A stretch of DNA of 64,000 nt. Origin: Blastomussa wellsi (Eukaryota > Cnidaria > Anthozoa > Scleractinia > Plerogyridae). A model generated the notes under the pieces. The model had not been told where the DNA came from. It made no database searches and saw only the letters and a list, made by a program, of their open reading frames with translations. This document shows positions 13,823-26,799 of this stretch, piece by piece (the first letter of the stretch is position 1; every line of letters begins with the position of its first letter). The stretch covers positions 13,769,457 to 13,833,456 of the forward strand of contig OX393562.1 of assembly GCA_947652115.1 (NCBI GenBank), read 5' to 3'. The position numbers and the translations under genes were made by a program.

Positions 13823-14187
13823 CAAGCCTCAAAAGGGATTTTAGCAAGAGCAAGTTCATCCATGCACAGGTGCACTTCATTTCTTGCCTCACACCCTGCT
13901 CATCAGGGTACCTAATGGAGTTTATCTCTTCTAAGTCAGCTCCAGAGGGAGCTTAGCAAATTTTCTAAGGATTCAGCTTCCATAGCCTTAACCCAGAAAA
14001 TGGTGGTTGTCCTTCGTGCCTTCACCAGAGCCCCACAGGCTGCCTTGACGTTGCCTGTTCAAGCCTCAAAAGGGATTTTGGCAAGAGCAACTTCATCCAT
14101 GTGCTGGGTGAAATGGCTACGGAATCTGAATCCTTAGCAAATTTGGCCTTCCTGCCTTCACCAGAGCCCCACAGGCAGCCTTGACGT
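13823..14187. repeat. Local duplicated segments, two interleaved repeat pairs
   Basis: Repeat A (about 42 bp, containing 'caaaagggattttrgcaaga') occurs at 13823-13864 and 14060-14101. Repeat B (about 36 bp, containing 'ccttcaccagagccccacag') occurs at 14016-14051 and 14152-14187. The A-A spacing (237 bp) and B-B spacing (136 bp) differ, so this is not a simple tandem array. It lies just upstream of the retrotransposon remnant and may be part of it. Confidence 0.6.
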
Positions 14188-14602
14188 AGCCCAGGATCCA
14201 CAATGAGTATATGTGGTTGGACTTTGGATCACACGGGGCCCATACATTTAGTACAAGAACTTAACAAAGATAAAGGAGCACATCATTCCCTAAAATATAT
14301 TTTAGCCCACTGAACTCTCCACTTTAGCCCACAAAATATGCCACAATGCCCAATGAAATGATTATAATATGGAAGTGAGAACACTGTCACACACTTCTGT
14401 GTCACTGACTCCCCAGGTCTAGCAATTCCAGGCTTACCATAGACCTGAACCTGTTGAAATTCAACTGTGCCATGCAAGCACAAAACCCAACAAAAGCAGC
14501 ATGACTGATGTGCTTGCCAAGGTCAACTCTTCAGAGCAGTAAGGAAACGATGCCAATGAGAAATAAACAAGAGCTGATCACATAGTACCCTGAGTGTTTC
14601 AT

Positions 14603-16944
14603 TGGCATCAGAAAATTCCAACTGAAGATGATCAGAGAATTACAATCGATCCCAGTGTTCCACCAGTGGTCTGCCCCAACAGGACGTGTGCCAATCAGCC
14701 TCCATGACGGCATCAAGAGCAAATTAGATGATATGGTCAAGAATGGCATCATCATGAAAATTGAAGAAGGTGAACCCACACCATGGGTTAACAGCTTAGT
14801 CTACTGGCAGAAATAAAATGGGTGGTTGGGGCTTTGCCTAGATCCCAAAGATCTCTGTGCAGCCAGTCAGAGAGGGAGACCACCATGTTACCCTAGTCAA
14901 GAAGAAATCCTACCAAAGTTGACAGGAGTGACAAACCTTATATCCATTGAAGATGTAAAATGCGGGTATTGGAATGTTCTCAACAAGGAATACCTTTATC
15001 TCATGATCACCACATACAACCAGATTCAACGGCATCCTTAAGGATTGAAAATGTCACCCGATGTCTTTAACTTTTGAGGGGGGGGGGGGGGGGGGGGGCA
15101 AAGGAGTGGTAGGAGGAGCATGGCCAGACCAGCATTGGGATGTCACATCAATGCCAGGAGACAGGCCTAAAAGCTTTGGGAAACAGAAGAAAATCAGATT
15201 ATAGTGTTGCCTGTAGCCAAGATGGGACCCAACCAGACCCAAATAAAGTCTTGGCACTGAAACAAAATAATGTTGGCCCCAACCAGCTGACCTTCTTAGG
15301 CTCTTAAAAGGAAACTACCAATTTCAATGGAGCCCAGCACACCAAGAAGCCTACGACAAGGTTAAGGACCCTGTTAGTAATAAAGTCACTCTGACTTTGA
15401 TCCAGAGAAAGAAATTAACCTGCAGGTCAGCGCTTCAGTGAGAGGTGTGCAAAAGAACAAACCTGTTGCCTTCGCCAGTAAAGCACTCACTTATGTGGAA
15501 ACAAGTTAAGCAAACATTGAAAGAGAGCTTCTTGTTGTTGGGTACATGCTGTGAGAAGTTCCACACATACCTGTTTGGTCACAGCTTTATTGTGCTCTGA
15601 TTACTAGCCCCTCCAAAGAATCCACTTAAAACAACTGGTGGTTGCACCCAGCAGATGATGTTGAGCCTTCAACGATATGACCTCGTGATCCGCTACCAAC
15701 CAGGCAAGAGCCTGGAAATTGCAGATACACTCTCAAGATTATCACCAGAAGAAAAACAAGATTCCCCAGGAATGAATGTGCACAAAGTCTGCCCACAATT
15801 CAGTAGTGACGTGCTCCAGACAATTAGAGAACGGACTGCACTACATGTAGACCCTGAGCTTAAGGCTGTGAATGAAATGATCCACTTTGGTTGGCCCTCA
15901 ACCATCCAGTACATTTCAACACTCCTAAAGCCCTATTGCCCCTTCCACAACAGAGGTTTTCATAGAAGATGAGATAGCCATGAAAAATCATCACATCACT
16001 AGGGAGTTTAAGAAAACCACAACGTTGTATGTGTGTTGTAGTTGTTGTTACATTTTTTTGCCATCGTCTGCAAAACAGCAACATGAAATGACCAAACTCT
16101 GCATTGTCTGCACAACATGAATCACAAAGGCTAATTGTTTAAATTCCTATTTAAATTTGCATTTACCGCTATGTTCCAGATTCAGTTTTGAGATTAATTG
16201 ACATTGTTCTTGCCATCACCATCGTGGTTTCTTAAACTCCCTACTGTTGTTACATCTGAACAAAGCTTCACCCAGCACATCAAGGAGCCGAGAAGAGTCC
16301 AAGAGTTTGGACCTCATTGTTATGTACTGGATAGGGCTAAATAAAGACATCTAAACATGTGCCACATGCCAGGAGCTGCACCCAAGCCAGCAAAAGGAAC
16401 CACTCATCCCCACAGAGGACGAGCACAGGCATCTTTTTGGAGGGTTCAGAATATCTTGTAGTAACTGACTATTACTCAAAATATGCATTTGTCAGACAGA
16501 CACCAAGAGGAAAAAGTAACAGCCACACAGTCAGTGAGAAAGGAATTTCAAAAGAGGTAAGATCTGATAATGAGCTACAGTCCTCAGGCTGGAGGAGAGG
16601 CAGGAGCTCAAGACTGCCATGACAGGTCTTCCAGGCAGCTTCCAGAATGTGCACCAGAACAAAGTGAAATGGGAACAGCTGAAGTAAAAGAAAAGCTTGC
16701 AGCAGTACCCCACTGTAACAACTCCAGCTGGAAAAGAACTGAGGGTACTCCAGAACCGTGCCCACATGTGGGAGGCCCCACAGAACCACAAAGAAGTCAA
16801 GTGAGACCTGGGTGGACAAACTGTCTCAAACCCCCACCAACTCAGCTGCCATCAGCCAAGATACCTCTGATAATGAAGCCACCACACATCCAAGCAGTTA
16901 CAGAACTCATGCCCCCAGAGGACTGGACATGTAATCATGTGTAG
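14603..16944 (+). pseudogene. Decayed Ty3/gypsy-type LTR retrotransposon pol region
   Basis: Broken fragments in the expected pol order. A reverse-transcriptase N-terminal part lies at about 14628-14816 (RVPISLHDGIKSKLDDMVKN, then PTPWVNSLV). It continues after a stop near 14816 into LCLDPKDLCAAS and EEILPKLTGVTNL (14826-15000). The RNase H end is at 15655-15760 (LQRYDLVIRYQPGKSLEIAD then TLSRL). A weak integrase-like stretch is at about 16440-16560 (DYYSKYAFV). Many stops, frameshifts, a poly-G tract at about 15077-15098 and a MITE at 16000-16243 interrupt it. The ORF 16570-16944 may be its 3' part. No LTRs were identified. It is a dead relic. Confidence 0.8.
16000..16243. mobile_element. 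MITE inserted in the gypsy remnant
   Basis: Terminal inverted repeats TAGGGAGTTTAAGAAAACCAC (left) and GTGGTTTCTTAAACTCCCTA (right), with TA at both outer ends. The interior ('gccatcgtctgcaaaacagc aacatgaaatga') resembles sequence near 19508-19600, suggesting a family with more than one copy in this window. No coding capacity. Confidence 0.72.
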
Positions 16945-17074
16945 TCTCTATTCTGTAGAACAGTGTTGACTTGGGAACAGTAACTTTGTTGTTGACTTCA
17001 TGTTTTGTATCCTTGATCAGTTGAGATGTTATATCATTGTCAGTTTCTGTTAGGTTTCATGCCATACATACAGG

Positions 17075-17350
17075 TGGGTGGAAGTCTGCATACGAGCCTA
17101 CATAGTCATTAGTGGCCCATCAGGCCGGAGCTTATCCCAGTTTCTGTAGGATGAAGTGACTGAGCGTATTGCTGCTCCCCTGGATGGGCTGCTAGTCCGT
17201 CGCAGGGTTACTGCTGGTACCCATTTATGTATACACCTGGGTGAAGAGAGGTAGTGTGGGAATAAAGTGTCTTCCCCAAGAACACAATGCAGTTTTCTGG
17301 CCAGGGCTTGAACCCGGACCGCCTGATCTGTAGTCCATAACACCTCCACA
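17075..17350 (-). repeat. tRNA-derived SINE, minus orientation
   Basis: Read on the minus strand it has a tRNA-like head with a degenerate B box ('ggttcaagccc'), then 'gcattgtgttcttggggaag', 'cacccaggtgtatac', 'aaatgggtacc', 'gacggactagcagcccatcc' and a tail 'gataagctccggcctgatgg gccac'. The same sequence order is found in the SINE split by the Polinton (39096-39319 plus 56669-56815). Confidence 0.75.
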
Positions 17351-20300
17351 TACATACAGGAGTCAATGATATATAGTAGCCGTACAACTGATATTTCAAG
17401 GGCATTCCCATTTTCAATTCTTAACATGGACAGCCTGTGCCAGTAAGTGGACAGTCGTGTACTTCTCCTAGGCGAACAATTTTTGTAGTCTCAAGGGATT
17501 CCCTTTGAGGAGGTTTGACTTGTTAACTGCGCTTAGTGGTGCAGTTCGTGCTCTGCTGCTGGTTTAATTTTCATCTTGTCGTTGACCAGACCCATACTCC
17601 CACTTGGCCAACTCAAGTCAGACAACATTTGTCGTCAACTCACTCTATTTAATTATGATTGACCAAATGAAAAAATTGCTTTTTATTTTGCAAGATTCTT
17701 CAGTCAAATTGATCAAATTGTTTTCCATTAAATTGTGCAATTCAAACATTTGACTCAAATAACTGAATTTTCATTTTGAAAGTAAATGAAAACAATCATG
17801 TCAGCATTCATGGATTTGTTGAGGTTGAATCCTTCCCGAAAGATAAGATTATAGGCATCTACCCAGCCAAACATGGAGTTGCACAATGTCTGAAGCTCTC
17901 ACCATTATGTTATCAGAGCTTTTACAACATCATAGAGTGGTTGTTTTGCAATAATACACTTCGTGATGAGCATTTTTGTGAACAAAAGGCAGCTAATTAT
18001 TAAATTTTGTAAGGAAAAATTCAGTTAAGGTGGCTCGCAATAGTTTCCAGCACATGCCAGCTCTTATAAGTACTACAGCTCTTTATCAGTTTCTGGGACA
18101 ATAATGGTATCAAACAAATGTCCACTCATTGGTGAATAAGTTGGGGTTATTTTCATGGCATTCCTGGTACCATAGCAACAGGGTAACCTGTTAAAACACC
18201 CTTTATTTAATCTTTAAGTGCTTATAACTCAAAAATGAACTTGGTGACCCCACCTTTTATTATGGAATTTTAATCAGCATACTAATATGCAACTTTTTGC
18301 AAAGTTAAAAAATTCCTCAGAGTGAGTTAAAGGCCATTTCCAGTCCGTACAGCGCAATCTCCGCCTGCAATTTTTATCACGCCTCACACGATGAAATGTA
18401 AACAAACCAAAATGAAAATTACGGGTAAAAACTTACCTTTTCCATCATTATTAACATCCGATATCCTTGCAAAACAATGATAAAGAGTAAACGAACCTCG
18501 ACGATATTCCAAACCGACGTTTCAGCTCATTGCGAACTCCCAAACAAAACGATCCGTAATGGCGGACTCAAAAACTTCATGTACACAGTTACTGAAGTGT
18601 AACGTAAAAGGTCAAAATGTCTCGGACTTGCAAAGCAAAACATATGTCTCGCTGTCTTGCAAAGTCTCGCATTTACCATTCGCTACCCCTTTCTGGTGAC
18701 AAGCAGATGTGAAAACTTTGCATTAAAGCATTATTCTGATAAGGTATCCATATCTGACACATACTGTATCTCACCCTCGTGACATCAGGGAGTTCATCTT
18801 GGTTCTCACTTTTGATTTCACTTTCCTGTGATCCTTCCCATCCAGAAATAATACATGAATTTTCAGACTTGAACTTTTTATATGGTGCCTTTATTAAATA
18901 TTTGCATTTTTTTCCAGCAGATTCTAGAAATAATGATGATCTTGACTCACCACGTAAAGACTCACAAAAGAATGGAAAATAACTTTTCTCTTTATCAGAA
19001 CAATGTAAGTGAACTTATGAATTACATTTAGCAAAATGAAGATTTCATATAGAGTGATGGAGATGTGCTGGTATTAAACTGTATTGTTATGAAAACAAGG
19101 GCAACTATTAGGGAAATGGACAACTTAGGGTGCATTTGGTTAGGAAATCAAAATTTAAGATTTTCCAATAAAACATGAAATTGAAAAAAATCTGTTTAAA
19201 AACATTAACACCCGAAAACAAATTGACTCACCAAAATCCTTCTCCATTCTCCAAGGTGGATTTCAATTAAGAAATCCAAATGTGAATTTTATGAATTTGC
19301 TTGCTTGGATTTCAAGAGATTTGCAAAGCAGCAGCGAGCAGCAGTCTGTGATCCACAAGTAAGGTGTGCACAATCCAGTGTTCAATGAGCTTTAGCAAAT
19401 TAATGACGACCGCACACAACTTTTATAATTTTTTGGCAAACAAAAAGTTTAATGAGCAAGAAAGTAGCTCTGCATTTGCATTATAACTCAGTCTTGTCAC
19501 ATTGCCTTGCCATCTTCCGAAAAACCGCAACATAAAATGACTAATTTCTGCGTATTTTAATAGATAACATGAACCACAATCGGTATTTTTTTTTAATTAT
19601 GTGTTTGGAACTGAACATTAACTTTATTTCTATTTCACAATCGAACACATTTTTCATTATGCACTGACAGAACAGATTTGCAAACCCTTTTCTGGAGTTT
19701 GATTTGTTAATTGAAATCCACCTTGGAGAAAGATTTTACAATTTAGATCCGGATTTCTTATTCAAATGTATCCTTAGCTTCACTTCCATTAGGGATTGTA
19801 TGAGTTATTCCTCTGTGTCCAATAATCTGTATAAGCTCTATACATCCCCCGAGGGCTTATTTTTGAGGGTGAGAGTGGGTATTTATTAGAGCAATGTGGG
19901 CTTAGTTCAAACCATAAAACAGAAGAAGCAAATTGCTCTTTCTAATGTTTAGTTCTATCCAGCAAGACCTTAATTTTAAAGAGTACTGCAATACATTTCA
20001 AAAAGCAAGTGAAGGGTGTTTTGAAAAACAGTGAACTTCAAGAGGGCTGCTTGAAAGAGATGGGGGCTTAATATAACAGAGCGTTTATGGTGCTGTCTTG
20101 ATCCACCACCAAACAGCATTATTTAGGAAAGTATGGAGAATTTAAAGTACAATAAGCATACCTTAGAGGTAGTACATTTAGGAGCTATTCTCTATCTATT
20201 CAAATTGTCACTTGAATTTGTACTCAGCAAAACTAAGTTAGAAAATTGTTTGCCTTGTACAAGAATCAATCTTCGTCACATTTTTGTCTTTCAGTAATAA

Positions 20301-21669
20301 GATCAACCTGTATCTACGTAATGTTATTTTTAGCGATTAAATATTAGTATAAAACTTTTAGCCCAGGTTTTTTTGCAATACATTTATTTAATTAATTTTT
20401 TTCTTTCAGGTTCAAAGCTAAGGTAATCTGATGCCAGTCATTGACGGGGCTACTAAGTAAAAGAATTAAAGTTTCAATATTTTCAATGTTCTTGTCGAGT
20501 AAACCGAACGTTCTCTGCAGATGAAAATATATAGAAGAACAAAGTGTATTCGCCGATGACGAATTTTCAGATAGCGTTGCACTTTACAAAGACAAATCTT
20601 TGTATTGGTTGCTGTCCAAGTAACATTTTTCAAATTAGAATCGATAAAAAAACTAAGTCTTTTAGCGGGAAAATTATGCTTAAGCTTGTGACAAGAGGTA
20701 TGCGCTTTTAAAAGGGGCCAAAAAGTGTCTCCAATATAATACTAAGTCTTGGCGGGAAAATTGTCCTTGGAAAAAAAAGTCTGCACTTTTGAATGGTGTC
20801 TGGTTTTGATTCAAAAATATACTAAGTCTTTTGGCGGGAAAATTGATGCACTGTGCAACGGATTTATCCCATCAAAAGTCAAATTACATGTTTGATTTCT
20901 GACTAGACTCTGTTCAAACTCGCAGAATTTTTTTTCTTTTCGGCAACCCTACATAGACTAAATATAGTGCTAGAGATAGCCTACATTTTGACTAGTTTCC
21001 AGGCCCCTTTTAAAAGCGCGAATTTTTTTAAACTTAGTTGCTTATTCAATAGTCAAAGCACATAATAAAGTGTAGAAACAATTAAAGTTGTAAACAATTT
21101 TTATTTGTTGTCTTGTACCAATAACTAAATTATAACTATTAAAGTCAAGGCAAGCTTACTTACAACACTCCTACATAATTATTGATTCTACATAGCACTT
21201 TGACAATCATGACTACACAATTCATGCAAGCTGGTAAAAACGCAAGACAAAAAGGTGAAAAATAATGCATTTGAACAAACACTTGTCCTTCTGAAGCCAA
21301 ATTACTTATTAAACCTATTGACTGCCTGCAGAGAAAATGCGAAAATAATGATCCTGTTTTGTAACGTGGAAAAAGTTTGTCAGTTGTTGTATATCTTCTG
21401 GCTAAAACAAGTGTCTAGGAAAGGCTATAATTCCTTATCAAAGATTAAATTTGATGAAAGACTATTCAACTTAACCTTGTCAGTTCCGTCCAGTTTTTGG
21501 GGCAGTTTTTCAAAGACTTTAAATGAGTCTAAACTATAAGTAATCACAGAACATCACTGCCACTACAAAACAAACATGTAATGAACGCACAGGCTTACGT
21601 GTTTTCAGTACATGCTCTGTTAAATTATTTTAAAGCGGTAATGATTCGTTCTGAGATCACAAACGCAAC
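17351..21669. other. Gene-poor region, repeats only
   Basis: No gene supported. ORFs 17776-18003, 18779-18982 and 21255-21539 have no recognisable domains and no consistent splice signals. Contains one inverted-repeat element (19245-19731). The motif 'ctaagtctt..ggcgggaaaat' recurs at about 20654, 20742 and 20821, which looks like a short local tandem duplication. Confidence 0.4.
19245..19731. repeat. Inverted-repeat element
   Basis: 'ctccaaggtggatttcaatt' near 19250 is matched in reverse orientation by 'aattgaaatccaccttggag' near 19707, bracketing about 490 bp. The interior around 19508-19600 resembles the interior of the MITE at 16000. The outer boundary is uncertain; weaker similarity continues on both sides. 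Confidence 0.5.
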
Positions 21670-21840
21670 AGGCCCATTTGCAAGACTCAGTCACGTGGTA
21701 CAAAAAATAACACCTTGCTTGGAGGGTAAGCTGCGCACTGGGATTAAGTATCGAAAGCAAAGCGACTCTTGTCTCGGCGCGTCGCTACCCCACCAGCAAG
21801 GTGTTGTTTTGTACCATCTGACTGTTCCTGCAAAGGGCCT
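21670..21840. mobile_element. MITE / hairpin element
   Basis: Imperfect inverted repeats of about 55 bp: left 'aggcccatttgcaa...' followed by 'tggtacaaaaaataacacct tgctt', right 'agcaaggtgttgttttgtac ca' followed by '...tgcaaagggcct'. The loop is about 60 bp. No clear target duplication was seen. Confidence 0.65.
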
Positions 21841-22194
21841 ATTCTTTCGAATTCACTGAACAAGTCTTGTGAAGTCCAATTCAACAAAAGGGCGAAAAGT
21901 ATCTCAACCGTTTTAGAAAATCAGCGTAAAAGTGTTCTAACTGAATTAAATTCACCCTGGCAACCTCACTATCTGGGCTTGTTATCCTGATTTCTCTTTG
22001 AGTTCTTGTCCTTTCCCTTCTGGAGGGCGATCCATAATTGTACCACCGGAGACTGGAAAAGAAAAGGCAACATGATAAATTTTGTGTTGTACAGCACAGA
22101 CGTCCAAGCAAAACGCGACCATTTTTACATAATTATACAAAACTGGAAGTGCAAGACTTTGAAACTGGGATAAGCTGCGGCTAAATGAGCCACT

Positions 22195-22354
22195 GGTAGA
22201 CTACGAACAGTCCCTTTTTTCTTAGTCCGTCGAGCGCGAAGCGAAAATAATGGCCACACGAAACCTGGGAGACGCGTCCACACGGTGGGCGCGTCTCCCA
22301 GATTTTTGCTTCGCGCTCGACGGACTAAGAAAAAAGGGACTGCTCGTGGTCTAG
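22195..22354. mobile_element. Long-hairpin MITE in a SINE-tail-like sequence
   Basis: Arms of about 44 bp are inverted copies: left 'agactacgaacagtccctttttt', right 'aaaaaagggactgctcgtgg tct', both continuing into 'agtccgtcgagcgcgaag'. A second GC-rich hairpin ('ctgggagacgcgtcc' / 'gggcgcgtctcccag') sits in the loop. It is flanked by GCCACT at 22189-22194 and 22355-22360, a probable short target duplication. The flanks resemble the SINE tail ('gataagct-cggc', 'ggccacttggctcg'). Confidence 0.75.
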
Positions 22355-23696
22355 GCCACTTGGCTCGATTCGGACTTTGCCTTACACAAGACTGGTTTCC
22401 GCTTGATCATGTTCACTGTAGATAGCTTTATGGGAGTTAATTTGAAGTTCAGTTTCTTGTTCCCTTAAAGAAAGATCAAAGTTTCCTATGAACTGCACGT
22501 TTTACAAAGATCGGAGTGACGTCATGCCTCACTGAACCGATAACTTGTCATCAAGGGATAATTTTGAAAAACCCTTCCTGGGATTTTGGACCCGACATGC
22601 TTTTCTTGAGGTCTGCAAAATTTGAAGAACTTCCATAAGAGCGATTTCTAGAAAATTATGGCGAAGTTTTGAGGTGTTAAAATATAACAAAAACGTATTA
22701 GTTCCTGAATGTTATATTATTGTTAAGATGGCTTTGGTCTGATAAAATTTGAAGGTGCTCGTTCACGGATGACACAATTTGAAATGTTTAGCCTAAATTT
22801 TTCAAATTTGTCAATTACAATCCTTCTCAAAGCCATCCTTGATTCTTCTTAGTTTATTGGTGCATCTTTGGAGTTTTTCTACCTTAGTAAACTATTATTT
22901 CAAGGATTCCTTTGATTTGAAGACAATTTTATACACTGCCAAAGTTGACTTTGTTCATGGTGACTGTGCCCCTTTAATAGCATCCAATTACATTTGGAAA
23001 AAATCTGCTTAGTAAAATCGTTCTATTTCGATTTTCCACTGGAGTGGAGTGTTATTTTGCGTTTTCGTCAAAATTGACCCTACATTTATTAAAAGTCACT
23101 ATTTTTAAAATTTGCGATAGATAATTTTTTTAAAAAAATATTCTTCTGGAAGGTAAGCCAATATTTAAAATCCCGAGCTAACTTCATTGAAATATTCTCA
23201 GGCTGTCAATTTGTAGCCTATTTATTTTCCGGCTTGTCGCTTGTGGTTGTAATTATACCTATCCATTGTCTCGAATCTCCGTGCAATTGTAAATTTCAAT
23301 GCGTTGTTAATTCATACAAATTGGTTTGTGATCGTGATAATGACTACCGCAACACATCACCTAAAATCTGTTGTGTGGCGTCATTTTCAAAACTTTCTAT
23401 CGTCGTAAAATACAATTCCTTTTCCTTTGCTTGTTGCAGTGATTATAATTAAAATTTTCTAACATTGATTTTTTTCTGACTTTCACCACTGTAAGATAAT
23501 AAGTTACTTAAGTCTGAAAGGTAAAAAAAATGGGGGTCACCGAATTCGTTTTGGATATAACATGCCTGGAACAACACTCCAAATCTGAACAATCGCGCTT
23601 CTTTAGCGAATATGGATACAGTGTCTGTATGCCCAAAAATTTTGCAAATAAATCTCTGAAGTGAACGTATCTCTGCCAAATGTTGTTTTAGTGGAC

Positions 23697-24639
23697 CCAC
23701 TAAAGTGTATATGACATGAAAAATATTTTCTTCTTACTTGAAAGGTCTTTCAAAATTCAGGAGAATGGCGTGTTTCTCTTTTAATTATCTTTTTTCGTTT
23801 TAGAGATATTGACATTTTTCTATTATGCAAATTAGATCAGTGATGATGTCAGCTGGTTTGAACCAAAAATGGTAAAATACTGAATAAACAATAACTCTAA
23901 AACTATTGATGTAGTGTTCTTGAAACTTGGCACCACAAATGTGCATCCCGAAAGAAAGAAAATTGCACCCTTGTTACCATAGCAACTCTTTCAGCTCCAG
24001 TCTCTCTCTGTCAAAAAACCAAAAATCTCCATTTTCTACTTGAACAAATCCCATAATCCACCTCTTCTACCCCCCAAAATTTTGCATACTCATTGTTTGC
24101 AATTTCTCCTGGGACATGAAGATGTCCCAAGGGAAATCTAAAACAATGCCTATGCACATTTTTTTTGGGGTAGAAGCAGTGTATTATGGTATTGTGCAAG
24201 TAGAGAATAAGTGAGACAAAGGGCCCTACTTGGAACACACATAGTTCCAAATTGTCTTAATTCCCATCATTGGGTTGGCTGCGGTTGGAATTTCAAAAAC
24301 AAGGAATTTCAGTTTTTATTACGACAGTACAAGCTGCAAAACTGTTGTCATGGCAACAGCAATACGGGTGTCATTTTGTTTCTTTTGTGATGCGCATTTG
24401 TGGTGCCACGTTTCAAGAACACTGCATCAACAGTTTTAAAGATATTGCTTATTCAGTATTTTTCCATTTTTTAGTTCAAACCAGCTGACATCATCACTGA
24501 TCTAATTTGCATAATAGAAAAATGTCAATATCTCTAACACGAAAAAAGATATTTCAAAAAGAAGAACGCCATTCTTCTGAATTTTGAAAGGCACTTCAAA
24601 TAATAAGAAAATATTTTTCATGTCAAATACACTAAGTGG
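23697..24639. mobile_element. Large foldback element, arms of about 280 bp
   Basis: The left arm (23697 to about 24000) and right arm (about 24310-24639) are imperfect inverted copies. The outer ends are 'gtgtatatgacatgaaaaat' and 'atttttcatgtcaaatacac'. Further inside, 'ttagatcagtgatgatgtca' is matched by 'tgacatcatcactgatctaa'. A second, smaller inverted-repeat element (about 24060-24180) sits in the loop. No transposase ORF is evident. Confidence 0.75.
24060..24180. repeat. Nested 'accccccaaaattttgcat' MITE
   Basis: 'ctaccccccaaaattttgca' on the left and 'tgcacattttttttggggta' on the right are inverted copies. Related ends occur in the MITE at 29132-29281 (C-run, then 'aaaaatttgcataagcattg'; right part 'atgcaaaattttggggggta'). 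The two are therefore members of one family. Confidence 0.6.
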
Positions 24640-25328
24640 CAAGTACAAAACACAGGTCAAAGGTCACAGGTCCCAGGTCACAAGTCAGAGGAGGAAAGGA
24701 ATCCAATGCAATATGCAGGGGCCCTGGTGCTCTTTAAGTAGTTTATAAATCTGAAAATTCGCACTGAGCGACCACATTTCGACTCGCCTGTAATGTACCA
24801 GTCAAATCGAAGCGTAAACGTCCCCCAGGCATACCCCGGACATTTGACGCCCTTGTCTTACCTGGGGATGGGGAATTTGATCCTCACTCATTTTGGGTGG
24901 GGAATTTGAACGCTAGCCTCGCTTCCGTGTTATGTGTCCCAGCGATTCCATGTGGGCTGATAAATCATGGGCGAAGGCCGACATGGTGAATTTTGAGGAT
25001 TTTAAAGGAAAAGATTGCAGGTTCTTGACGGCTTGGCTAAAAAGCAAAGAACTAAGGCTTTAGGCACCTCATAGATATTCGAGTGGTTGAGATATTATCG
25101 CGTTCTCAGAGCTAACACTGCACCAACAGATGTTAGGGATTTATGGCAGTTTCATTACTGCATTTAATCTCGACTTCAGGAATAATAGCCGCTACTAGAA
25201 AGTTGAAATGGTAATCTGGTCACGGCTTTTTGGCCCGGGCAGGGGGAAATTTGAACACCATGTTTTCAAAACTTCAAATGCCCAGGGAGTTTCCCGGGAG
25301 GATGTTGAAGCTTCGATTTCACTGGTAC

Positions 25329-25612
25329 ACATAACAGCCGCATCATGGCAGGATTCGATATCGCGTGGACAGAAAACTTGAACAATTTTCAACTTCCCAC
25401 ATTGATTTTTCTGTTCATTCTTTGACAATCTGACATGAATTGTAAATAAACTCAGCTCATGGAAAAAAGTAGGGGTCACCGACCATTTAAGAGAGTAAAC
25501 TACAAGCAAAGTTAACGCAACGGCTTCTGGCTCTTTGCTTTTCCTCAGCGTCCGCGCTCGATGGATGACGTGGCGTGACATTGCAACGATGCGCATAAAC
25601 AATTAGAGCGAG
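25329..25612. repeat. Dispersed repeat, copy 1 of 2
   Basis: Shares long near-identical stretches with 26454-26722: 'cttcccacattgattttt', 'tttgacaatctg', 'ggggtcaccgaccatttaag' and 'agagtaaactacaagcaaag'. The apparent ORFs on the minus strand in both copies encode matching peptide strings only because the DNA is repeated. No known transposon protein was recognised. Confidence 0.65.
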
Positions 25613-26256
25613 TTCTTAAGGTGATTCCTCAGAAATAGAACTTTCCCTGAGTGTTCCTTTCCAAGCACTGTTTCGAAAACTACAGTAAAAAAGGTAGGTC
25701 ACCGTGCTCGCAAAAGAGATATGATGAGCCAATCTTACCTCCATTTATGCTAATCACGCGCGCTATTTTATCTTTTCACGGTAATTAAATATTGCGGTAG
25801 CTGAAAGGACAGATTATTGACCGAATACTTGGCAAAAAAAACTTAATAGCTCGTAATTCTCGATTATATGGAACAATTTAACATATGATTTGTGGCAAAA
25901 AACAGCCAAATTTAAACGATACCGACACAAACGTACCTCGAAACGTTATTCCTAAGGCTATGACTGGCATCCTCGAGTAACGATTTTTGAGAGGTTTTAA
26001 CTATATCGTTTTTCCTATTCAACAAATTTTCTTTTTATTTTTTAACTTAAAGATGATAATAAGTATATCAAAATTCTGCAATAACAAATATGGGCCAGCG
26101 TGCTTGTTTGCGATTTATCTTGCTCATGAGCAAATCCCTCGATCAGAGAAAAAGCCGCCATATTGTTCATGTGCGCGCGCTACGCGCTCTAATTATAATC
26201 GCGCGTAAAATGCTGCGCAGTAAAGATGCGCAATGCAATACTGAGGAACGTTCTGA

Positions 26257-26722
26257 GACTTTCACCACTGTAAGATAATGCGTTACTATTGTCAGGAATG
26301 TAAAAAACATTGGGGGCATCGAATTCGTTTTGGAGATGCCCGGAAGAACACCCTAAATTTGAAAAATCGCGCTTCGTTATCAAATATGGCGTGGTATTAT
26401 ATTGGCGTGGTTCCTTAAAGAAAAAGTTCGCATTTAGCGACCACATTTCTACTCGCATAACAGCCACAAGATGACAGGATTCGATGTCGCGTGGGCAGAA
26501 AACTTGAAAATTGTTAAACTTCCCACATTGATTTTTTGTTCATTTTTTGACAATCTGTTGAGAACTGTAAATAAAATCAATTCATGGAAAGAAGTTGGGG
26601 TCACCGACCATTTAAGAGAGTAAACTACAAGCAAAGTTAGCGCAAGGGATGCTGGCCCTTTGTTTTTCCTCAGCGCGCGCGCTCGATAGATTACGTACTG
26701 GCATGGCATTGCAATACGAATT
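26257..26722. repeat. Dispersed repeat, copy 2, with an extra block shared with 23476
   Basis: 26454-26722 matches 25329-25612. The segment at 26257-26345 ('gactttcaccactgtaagat' then 'catcgaattcgttttgg') matches 23476-23565. The family therefore occurs at least three times in 3.3 kb, in different truncations. Confidence 0.6.
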
Positions 26723-26799
26723 GCGCGCGCAGTAATGATGCGCACAAACAATTAGCGCGAACGTCATTAAGTTAGGACAACTTATACAGGAGGTTTCAG

